From the NCBI GenBank assembly GCA_946999045.1, contig CAMQBR010000073.1, forward strand, positions 1-5,574: DNA of 5,574 nucleotides. The letters are read 5' to 3'. Below, in pieces: positions 1 to 3,842 of the stretch. The notes under the pieces are model-generated. The model had not been told where the DNA came from, ran no database searches, and saw only the letters and a program-made list of their open reading frames with translations. Position 1 is the stretch's first letter. Each line of letters begins with the position of its first letter. Source of the stretch: an uncultured Prevotella sp. (GTDB lineage Bacteria > Bacteroidota > Bacteroidia > Bacteroidales > Bacteroidaceae). The translations under genes and the position numbers were made by a program.

Positions 1-2
1 CC

Positions 3-191
3 TATCTTGTGCCGACCAAGTTAAACAACCGTAAGGCAGTCTATCTGAGTAGGGAAACACAGGAACGTGCCGACTTCATTGTGCGTAGATTAGGCGACAG
101 GGGCAGCAACCTTTCAAGCTTCGTTGAGAACATCGTTCGTCAGCATCTGGAGGAATATGGTGAGGACATAGAGAAATGGAGAAGACTGTAA
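3..191 (+). CDS. DUF3408-like mobile-element protein, 3' end only (partial)
   Basis: The frame is open back to the left edge of the window, so this is most likely the C-terminal part of a longer protein. A GTG at position 9 could act as a start but has no ribosome binding site in the few bases visible. The readable part has a short strand (KAVYLS), a helix (RETQERADFIVRRLG), a loop and a second helix (LSSFVENIVRQHLEEYG), the layout of a ribbon-helix-helix fold. This pattern, including the F-V-E-N-I-V..HLEEY ending, resembles the C-terminus of DUF3408 proteins found in Bacteroidales conjugative and mobilizable elements, whose exact role is not established. Its position ahead of a relaxosome gene pair agrees with a transfer-associated role. 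Family recognition is from memory and the N-terminus is missing, so confidence is moderate. Confidence 0.65.
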   Translation, partial: YLVPTKLNNRKAVYLSRETQERADFIVRRLGDRGSNLSSFVENIVRQHLEEYGEDIEKWRRL

Positions 192-196
192 GCCGT

Positions 197-262
197 AAGA
201 AAAGGTAGACGGTTTTCTGGAAAAAGGTCTACCCCTTCTTCAAAATAGGTCTACCTTTTCTT
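197..262. repeat. Three phased GGTCTACC-type sites within a 14-bp inverted repeat
   Basis: A perfect 14-bp inverted repeat has arms at 197-210 and 249-262 (right arm GTCTACCTTTTCTT). The core GGTCTACC occurs at 226-233 and 248-255, and as its reverse complement (7 of 8 bases) at 204-211. The three cores start at 204, 226 and 248, exactly 22 bases apart, which puts them on the same face of the helix. The arms at 204-210 and 227-233 can form an alternative, shorter hairpin. It starts 6 bases after the stop of the DUF3408-like gene. It could be a protein-binding array (for example for a ribbon-helix-helix relaxosome protein), part of an origin of transfer, or a transcript-end structure. Confidence 0.75.
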
Positions 263-283
263 CTTCGGTTTAGTTCTCTGTGA

Positions 284-330
284 GAATGCCACGAATGCAG
301 TTAGTCATAGAATGCACGGCATTCGTTTTT
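284..330 (+). terminator. Nested GAATGC hairpin with T-run, candidate terminator
   Basis: GAATGC (310-315) and GCATTC (319-324) form a six-pair hairpin with a three-base loop, followed by GTTTTT (325-330). The same right arm can instead pair with ACGAATGC (291-298 with 319-326, eight pairs) or GAATGCC (284-290 with 318-324). The short hairpin plus T-run fits a rho-independent terminator for the upstream DUF3408-like gene. The alternative pairings could mean a switchable structure or a relaxosome-binding site. Confidence 0.45.
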
Positions 331-336
331 AAGCTA

Positions 337-470
337 TAAAACGTTTTAAGCGTAAATGGTTTGTTCGGTAGCATTGCAAGACGTCAGTTTGTACCCACAA
401 ACTGCGCCCAGCTCCCCTCGTCAGACTATCGGGGAGATAAGACCGTAATCACTCCGTTCTCATCGGTCAG
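337..470. other. Candidate origin of transfer (oriT): cluster of hairpins upstream of the mob genes
   Basis: Between the DUF3408-like gene and the mob operon lies a non-coding stretch with a 12-bp palindrome TAAAACGTTTTA (337-348) and three successive hairpins. The first is CAGTTTGT/ACAAACTG (385-392 and 397-404, loop ACCC). The second is CTCCCC/GGGGAG (412-417 and 431-436). The third is GACCG/CGGTC (441-445 and 464-468). CGTCAG recurs at 382-387 and 419-424. MOBP-type relaxases usually act at a nick site beside inverted repeats located just upstream of their own genes, so this is the best oriT candidate in the window. No known nick sequence was recognised, so the assignment rests on position and structure. 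Confidence 0.4.
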
Positions 471-551
471 CATTCAAGAATTAAGAGACAATGAATCATC
501 TATAATGATTAACTTTCAAAGAAGCATATATGAACAGATATAATAAAAAGA

Positions 552-565
552 CTGCCAAATGGCAG
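552..565. promoter_or_regulatory. 14-bp palindrome CTGCCA-AA-TGGCAG before the mob operon
   Basis: Six-base arms (552-557 and 560-565) flank two A residues, 24 bases before the preferred ATG at 590. Its position fits an operator or translational control hairpin for the mob operon. Its presence in the extra upstream reading frame argues that translation starts at 590 rather than at the ATG at 530. Confidence 0.4.
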
Positions 566-589
566 CAACAGAATAAGGAAGAGCAGAAG

Positions 590-961
590 ATGAACAAGAC
601 AGAGTTCATCAAGGTTAGATGCACCTTAGAGGAAAAGCAGCGTATCAAGTCAAAGGCGGAAAGTGCGGGGCGTAAGTTCTCCGATTACTGTCGTGAGATA
701 CTCCTAAATGGAGAGGTGGCAGCCGTTCCTAGGATGACCGACAATGAAATGGAAGCCATTTGTATACTTCAGCATACAGGACGGTTCTATGGGCAGATTT
801 CCAACCTCATCAAGGTAAAGGATGAAAGGTGGGTACATATCACTAAGAACCTTTCGCTATGTGCCAAAGAAGCATTTAAGCGGTTTTACGACCCTCATTT
901 TCGTGTGGATGATGAGATATATAAGGTCTTAAATATGACAAGAGATGATAGGAAAGTGTAA
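590..961 (+). CDS. Plasmid mobilization relaxosome accessory protein (MobC-like, ribbon-helix-helix)
   Basis: This 123-residue protein probably binds oriT and helps load or position the relaxase encoded next to it. Residues 4-40 have the form strand (EFIKVRCT), helix (EEKQRIKSKAESAG) and helix (FSDYCREILLNG), the ribbon-helix-helix DNA-binding layout typical of MobC-type accessory proteins. The rest (about 50-100) is mostly helical, with LQHTGRFYGQISNLIK resembling the segment these proteins carry after the DNA-binding part. Start choice: the ATG at 590 gives the usual family N-terminus directly before the first strand. An in-frame ATG at 530 would add 20 Lys/Gln-rich residues and read through a palindrome, so it is less likely. 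Its end overlaps the relaxase start by 17 bases, indicating translational coupling. In Bacteroidales the pair is often called MobA/MobB, so no symbol is assigned. Confidence 0.85.
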   Translation: MNKTEFIKVRCTLEEKQRIKSKAESAGRKFSDYCREILLNGEVAAVPRMTDNEMEAICILQHTGRFYGQISNLIKVKDERWVHITKNLSLCAKEAFKRFYDPHFRVDDEIYKVLNMTRDDRKV

Positions 962-2006
962 GGCAATAGCGCACGGCAGCAATGCGCTGGAGTATATTTT
1001 TCGGGAGGGCAAGCTTGGCAATCGGCTTGCCTTCCACAACCTTTGCAGCAGGGAACCGAAGGCTATCTACGAGGAAATGAAAGTGGTCAGCGATTACAAC
1101 ACACGATGCAGAAACAAGTTCCTCCGCATCGAAATCGGTATCGCACCACAAGACGAAAGAAAGCTACCTGTGTCAGAACTTATGGGAATAGCCCATTTGT
1201 TTGCCAAGCGAATGGGACTTGACAACCACCAATGGGTGGCGGTAACGCACAAGGACACCGACAACAGACATATTCACATTATTGCCAACCGTATCAGTCT
1301 GTACGGAGAGGTCTATGATACCACCTTTGTAAGCAACAAGGCAGCGAGGGTAGCGGAGGAAATAAGCAGGGAGAAAAACTTGACTATCGCAAAAGAAGTC
1401 AAGGCAGAAAGAAAACACCCAAAGGCAAAAGCCAATCCAACAAGAGAGCAGACAAAGCATCAAATACAGAATGTTTGCTATACCCTGCTTGAGAAGTATA
1501 AAGGAACAGGCATCACGGGACACTCCATGTTCCTCTATGAACTGAATAAGAACGGCATTTCCATAGAGCGTATGAAGAACAAGCAGGGCAAGGTCTATGG
1601 TTTGAAGTTCTCATTTGGCGGACAATCTTTCAAGGCATCGGAAGTGGGCAGGGAGTTTGGCTACCATTCCTTGCAAAAGAATTTCGAGGCAAGTCAGAAA
1701 GCCGAGACGAATGTATCTGCCCAAGTAATACGCAAATCGTCAGAGCATACAGATACTAAGGATGCTGGCTATCAACTCGTACCCCCAAGACTTTCATACA
1801 GCCCACGAGCAACGGAGGATACTCCACAAATCGCACAGGCTATAAGAGCGATGGCAGATACAGCTATCAGCGCAGCCGATGAATTGGTGGAGGGAGTAGG
1901 TGGAATGATTACGCCAATGACACATGGCGAGGACTATGCCGAGACCGCATGGCAACGTAAGCTCAGATACCAAGCCAATAGGAAAAAGAAAGGACGAAGG
2001 CTGTAG
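945..2006 (+). CDS. Relaxase / mobilization nuclease (MOBP, PF03432-type)
   Basis: This 353-residue enzyme should nick one strand at oriT through a tyrosine, stay covalently attached to the 5' end and lead the strand into a recipient. Tyr17 in the N-terminal segment ALEYIF is the candidate nucleophile. Residues 102-115 carry the metal-binding HUH signature (His102, Asp104, His109, His111, Asn115). Residues about 185-245 form the second conserved part of such relaxases, including LYELNKNGISIE and YGLKFSFGGQSFKASEVG. The C-terminal ~100 residues are less conserved and end in a very basic tail (ANRKKKGRRL). Length is within the range of small mobilizable-element relaxases and no frameshift is seen. 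The ATG at 945 lies inside the 3' end of the accessory gene, so the two are translated together. No coupling protein follows, so transfer would need a helper conjugation system. Confidence 0.93.
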   Translation: MIGKCKAIAHGSNALEYIFREGKLGNRLAFHNLCSREPKAIYEEMKVVSDYNTRCRNKFLRIEIGIAPQDERKLPVSELMGIAHLFAKRMGLDNHQWVAVTHKDTDNRHIHIIANRISLYGEVYDTTFVSNKAARVAEEISREKNLTIAKEVKAERKHPKAKANPTREQTKHQIQNVCYTLLEKYKGTGITGHSMFLYELNKNGISIERMKNKQGKVYGLKFSFGGQSFKASEVGREFGYHSLQKNFEASQKAETNVSAQVIRKSSEHTDTKDAGYQLVPPRLSYSPRATEDTPQIAQAIRAMADTAISAADELVEGVGGMITPMTHGEDYAETAWQRKLRYQANRKKKGRRL

Positions 2007-2090
2007 AAAATTTGAATAACAATACTTTCATTGTTGGCACATTATTTGCTAGTTGACAATAAGAATTTATTAACTATTAATACAAACAAT

Positions 2091-2372
2091 ATGGAAAGAA
2101 CATACAATGTGCTGTTAACCTACGATATAGATAGCAGACATACCGAAGTTAGGAATACATTAATTGAAGAGTATGGTTTTAAGGATATAATCATAGGTAA
2201 TAATGGCACGAGGTGTTATTTGCCGAATACCACATTACTAAAGAGAAATACCACCAAGGAGGATGTCCATAATATAATAAAGAACGTATGTAAGATGCTT
2301 AATGCAAATCTAAAAAGGACTATTTCCTCAGAATGTTCAAACTGGATAGCATTACAAGGTGAAAAGTTTTAG
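2091..2372 (+). CDS. Small unidentified protein, possible Cas2/VapD-like ferredoxin fold
   Basis: I do not recognise this 93-residue protein by name. The likely layout is strand (YNVLLTYDI), helix (HTEVRNTLIEEYG), two strands with a turn (KDIIIGNNGTRCYLPNTTLLK), helix (KEDVHNIIKNVCKML) and a final strand region (LKRTISSECSNWIAL). This beta-alpha-beta-beta-alpha-beta order, with Asp12 after the first strand, recalls the Cas2/VapD ribonuclease superfamily. The similarity is inferred from pattern only and there is no cas1 or CRISPR array. The ATG at 2091 is preferred because it follows an A-rich Bacteroidetes-style leader and precedes the first strand; a TTG at 2031 would add 20 residues across two small inverted repeats. 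It lies 84 bases after the relaxase and is visibly A/T-richer than it, suggesting a separately acquired cargo gene. A lone toxin or nucleic-acid-binding role is possible. Confidence 0.65.
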   Translation: MERTYNVLLTYDIDSRHTEVRNTLIEEYGFKDIIIGNNGTRCYLPNTTLLKRNTTKEDVHNIIKNVCKMLNANLKRTISSECSNWIALQGEKF

Positions 2373-2398
2373 ATTTGTAAGTAGAAACTATAAGTCCA

Positions 2399-2440
2399 AC
2401 CACTTGTTTCATTCAAGCTGGTAAAATTATGTGTGTTTTT
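2399..2440 (+). terminator. Weak hairpin after the small gene, possible terminator
   Basis: ACCACTTG (2399-2406) can pair with CAAG (2414-2417) and TGGT (2419-2422), leaving one bulged C and a seven-base loop. A run of five T appears at 2436-2440, further downstream than in a classical terminator. It is the only candidate transcript end after the 93-residue gene. Confidence 0.3.
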
Positions 2441-2444
2441 CATC

Positions 2445-2505
2445 AAGAACGCTTGTTATTCGGTAACAAAGTATTATCTTTGCAGATAGAATAACAAGCG
2501 TTCTT
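2445..2505. repeat. Perfect 17-bp inverted repeat enclosing a promoter
   Basis: The arm at 2489-2505 reads GAATAACAAGCGTTCTT and its exact reverse complement is at 2445-2461, with a 27-base spacer. The spacer holds the -7 box of a Bacteroidetes promoter, and each arm can supply the TTG of a -33 element. The architecture would suit an invertible promoter, although the spacer is very short for that. It could also be a regulator-binding site. Confidence 0.85.
2453..2482 (+). promoter_or_regulatory. Bacteroidetes-type promoter (TTG - 19 - TATCTTTG)
   Basis: TATCTTTG at 2475-2482 matches the TAnnTTTG -7 consensus, and TTG at 2453-2455 sits 19 bases upstream as the -33 element. Transcription would start near 2489, at the first base of the right arm of the surrounding inverted repeat. 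No gene follows on this strand before the tRNA locus. Confidence 0.6.
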
Positions 2506-2595
2506 TGTTAGGTAGAAAACAGCAACTTGAAGTAGCTCGCTCGTTTCCAAATCGTTACCTGTTTAGTTATACCAACAAGGTAACTTCTTTATTTT
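2489..2595 (+). ncRNA. Candidate small RNA of about 105 nt
   Basis: A good Bacteroidetes promoter predicts a start near 2489, and a hairpin with a U-rich tail ends at about 2595. The interval has no start codon with a meaningful reading frame. The product would be a short RNA whose 5' end carries one arm of the inverted repeat. No known RNA family is recognised, so existence and function are inferred only from the promoter and terminator signals. Confidence 0.35.
2554..2595 (+). terminator. Rho-independent-type terminator
   Basis: GTTACCT (2554-2560) pairs with AGGTAAC (2578-2584). Three further pairs, GTT (2561-2563) with AAC (2574-2576), form past one bulged A. The tail is TTCTTTATTTT (2585-2595). 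It would end transcripts from the promoter at 2453-2482. Confidence 0.55.
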
Positions 2596-2625
2596 CAATT
2601 AGATACAATTTTATAATTATATTGC

Positions 2626-2674
2626 AGGGCTAAACCAATGATATTGCAACAATATTTACCTATCATAAGGCCCT
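2626..2674. repeat. Three-tier nested stem-loop
   Basis: Three nested complementary pairs are present: AGGGC/GCCCT (2626-2630, 2670-2674), ATGATA/TATCAT (2638-2643, 2661-2666) and an inner TTG/CAA (2644-2646, 2650-2652). An overlapping alternative is ATATTG-CAA-CAATAT (2641-2655). T-rich sequence follows at 2682-2700. It could be a transcript-end structure, a structured RNA element or a recombination site; its role is unknown. Confidence 0.45.
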
Positions 2675-2733
2675 AAAACAAGTATTTTTCTATATATTTT
2701 CATCAGCATATTTCGTAAATATTTAATTATCAG

Positions 2734-2764
2734 ACGTATACATACATATACGTAATTTACGTAT
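2734..2764. repeat. Overlapping ACGTA palindromes
   Basis: ATACGTAATTTACGTAT (2748-2764) is a perfect palindrome with eight-base arms around a single T. It overlaps a second inverted repeat, ACGTATA/TATACGT (2734-2740, 2747-2753). Such symmetry is typical of dimeric regulator sites, but no adjacent gene or promoter links to it. Confidence 0.5.
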
Positions 2765-2899
2765 TTTTGGTACAATAAAAGTTATTGAGAAATATGCAAA
2801 ATATGGATAATAGAATGTAAAATATTTTCAAACATAATAGATAAGAAAATAATTTTGTGATGGAGAAAAATTAAACAATAAGATAAACTTATGTGGTAT

Positions 2900-2947
2900 A
2901 TAACAAAGAACGCCTAAAAGCTTTTTGTTTAAAGGGCTTCCAGGCGT
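2900..2947 (-). terminator. Terminator of the initiator tRNA gene
   Basis: On the minus strand, ACGCCTGGAAGC pairs with GCTTTTAGGCGT over twelve positions (2910-2921 with 2936-2947), including two G-U pairs, around a 14-base loop. A T-rich run (TCTTTGTTAT, positions 2909-2900) follows. It begins 3 bases beyond the encoded CCA end of the tRNA. Confidence 0.75.
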
Positions 2948-2949
2948 AA

Positions 2950-3025
2950 TGGTTGCGGAGATATGACTCGAACATATGACCTCCAGGTTATGAGCCTGGC
3001 GAGCTACCAACTGCTCCACTCCGCG
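2950..3025 (-). tRNA. Initiator tRNA-fMet (anticodon CAU)
   Basis: The 76-base minus-strand sequence folds into a standard cloverleaf. The acceptor stem is CGCGGAG/CTCCGCA with an unpaired C1:A72, the hallmark of bacterial initiator tRNA that permits formylation. The D stem has the purine-pyrimidine pair A11:U24, also typical of initiators. The anticodon stem-loop is CCAGG-CTCATAA-CCTGG with the anticodon complement at 2990-2992, the T loop region reads GTTCGAGTC, and CCA is encoded at 2950-2952. The usual three G-C pairs at 29-31/39-41 are here AGG/CCU, so pair 29:41 is A-U. It delivers formyl-methionine to the ribosomal P site. It has its own promoter and terminator and is divergent from the TetR gene. 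Confidence 0.97.
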
Positions 3026-3049
3026 ATATTATTTCTTAATTTTCAGTTG

Positions 3050-3081
3050 CAAAGGTATGTTTTTTTTGTGAAACAACCAAA
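3050..3081 (-). promoter_or_regulatory. Promoter of the initiator tRNA
   Basis: On the minus strand, TTTG (3081-3078), a 20-base spacer and TACCTTTG (3057-3050) match the Bacteroidetes primary sigma factor consensus. The predicted start lies about 18 bases before the mature tRNA 5' end at 3025. Confidence 0.75.
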
Positions 3082-3107
3082 TATTTGTACAAAAAAGTTT
3101 ATTTATG

Positions 3108-3139
3108 TTTGTTTGCATGGAATAAAAACTATAATTTTG
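3108..3139 (+). promoter_or_regulatory. Promoter of the TetR-fabG unit
   Basis: TTTG (3108-3111), a 20-base spacer and TAATTTTG (3132-3139) match the Bacteroidetes consensus. Transcription should start near 3146, giving a leader of about 43 bases before the TetR start codon. Confidence 0.75.
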
Positions 3140-3163
3140 CACAAACATTTGTTTCGTGTGCAA
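3137..3163. promoter_or_regulatory. Inverted repeat at the TetR promoter, candidate autoregulatory operator
   Basis: TTGCACA (3137-3143) and TGTGCAA (3157-3163) are exact inverted repeats 13 bases apart. AAAC/GTTT (3143-3146, 3151-3154) gives additional inner symmetry. The element overlaps the end of the -7 box and the predicted start site, the usual place for a TetR-family repressor to block its own promoter. A 10-bp palindrome TTTGTACAAA (3084-3093) between the divergent promoters is a second possibility. Confidence 0.45.
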
Positions 3164-3173
3164 TAAGAAAAGT

Positions 3174-3180
3174 AAGGAGG
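3174..3180 (+). promoter_or_regulatory. Strong Shine-Dalgarno AAGGAGG for the TetR gene
   Basis: AAGGAGG lies eight bases before the ATG at 3189 and fixes that codon as the start, against an in-frame GTG at 3156. Such a full match is uncommon in Bacteroidetes, whose genes usually have A-rich leaders. Confidence 0.85.
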
Positions 3181-3188
3181 ATATATCA

Positions 3189-3782
3189 ATGTCAACATCA
3201 AAGACCAGACAGCTATTGGTAGATGTAGCCCGTAAAATGTTTGCTAAAAACGGTGTGGTCAATACAACAATGAACGATATTGCTGCAGCCTCTGGCAAGG
3301 GCAGACGAACACTCTATACCTATTTTAATAGCAAAGAAGATGTTTTTTATGCCGTTATAGAATCGGAATTAGAGCGACTGAGCGATAAAATGGACTTAGT
3401 GGCAAATAAAAAAATTGCCCCACAAGATAAGATTCTCGAACTGATTTACACGCATCTCACAATGATAAAAGAAACAGTTGTGCGCAATGGAAACTTGCGA
3501 GCTGAATTCTTTCGTAACATCTGGATGGTGGAGAAAGTAAGAAAGAAATTTGATATTGCCGAGATAGAATTATTCAAACGAGTATATGCTGACGGTAAAA
3601 CAGATGGCGAATTTGATGTTGACAACGTAGATTTGGTGGCAGAAATTACGCATTATTGTATCAAAGGACTTGAAGTTCCGTTTATTTACGGCAGATTAGG
3701 ACATGGTCTTACACAGGTCTCCAGCAAGCCTTTGGTTACAAAATTAGTATACGGAGCATTGGGAAAGTTGAGTAAAAAGTAA
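3189..3782 (+). CDS. TetR/AcrR-family transcriptional regulator
   Basis: This 197-residue protein is a typical one-component repressor in length and design. Residues about 6-53 form the TetR_N DNA-binding domain: a first helix (QLLVDVARKMFAKNG), then the helix-turn-helix (TMNDIAAASGKGRRTLYTYFNSKEDVF) with the family pattern T-hydroxyl-x-x-I-A near 27-32 and L-Y-x-Y-F at 42-46. The remainder (about 60-197) is the helical ligand-binding and dimerisation domain, which does not reveal the ligand. The ATG at 3189 is chosen because of the strong Shine-Dalgarno sequence before it. It lies 60 bases ahead of fabG on the same strand without a clear terminator, so it probably shares a transcript with it and may control fatty-acid synthesis; this is inference from context. 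An inverted repeat over its start site suggests autoregulation. Confidence 0.95.
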   Translation: MSTSKTRQLLVDVARKMFAKNGVVNTTMNDIAAASGKGRRTLYTYFNSKEDVFYAVIESELERLSDKMDLVANKKIAPQDKILELIYTHLTMIKETVVRNGNLRAEFFRNIWMVEKVRKKFDIAEIELFKRVYADGKTDGEFDVDNVDLVAEITHYCIKGLEVPFIYGRLGHGLTQVSSKPLVTKLVYGALGKLSKK

Positions 3783-3842
3783 AATTTTATATAAAATCAT
3801 AAAAATAAGAACATTATTTCATTATAAAAATCAATTAAAAAT

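Larger units (their letters stand above)
2373..2909. other. Gene-free A/T-rich stretch, probable mobile element-chromosome border
   Basis: No convincing protein-coding frame is present on either strand in this stretch of more than 500 bases. Its recognisable content is the inverted repeat with an internal promoter (2445-2505), a terminator-like hairpin (2554-2595), a nested stem (2626-2674) and two palindromes (2734-2764). The rest, roughly 2765-2909, is A/T-rich with no structure I can support. Mobilization genes lie to the left and housekeeping genes to the right, so one end of the integrated element should fall here. I cannot place it without the other end. Confidence 0.5.

Noticed and set aside
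361..543. Open frame of 60 codons between the DUF3408-like gene and the mob operon
   Set aside because: It begins at a TTG without a ribosome binding site, runs straight through three perfect hairpins and has no recognisable domain; a non-coding oriT or control region explains the sequence better.
876..1523. Two minus-strand open frames (876-1151 and 1173-1523) opposite the mob genes
   Set aside because: They lie antisense to the well-supported relaxase, show Cys/Val/Leu-rich shadow composition and have no family features.
2448..2550. Minus-strand short open frame across the inverted repeat
   Set aside because: It has no plausible start with a binding site, and it covers the promoter and repeat arms; protein coding is not supported.
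2445..2674. CRISPR-like array
   Set aside because: The repeats are inverted pairs and not regularly spaced direct repeats; the Cas2-like idea for the nearby gene rests on fold pattern only.
2829..2836. TATGTTTG on the minus strand, a match to the -7 promoter consensus
   Set aside because: No TTTG lies at the required distance upstream and no gene or terminator follows in that direction.
2826..2857. TAATTTTG (2850-2857) as a plus-strand promoter
   Set aside because: The -33 position reads TTTC instead of TTTG and the transcript would run antisense into the tRNA; it is probably chance in A/T-rich DNA.
2828..3298. Several short open frames on both strands overlapping the tRNA gene and TetR promoter
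   Set aside because: They are translations of the tRNA, its promoter and its terminator, or the antisense of the TetR domain, with no protein features.
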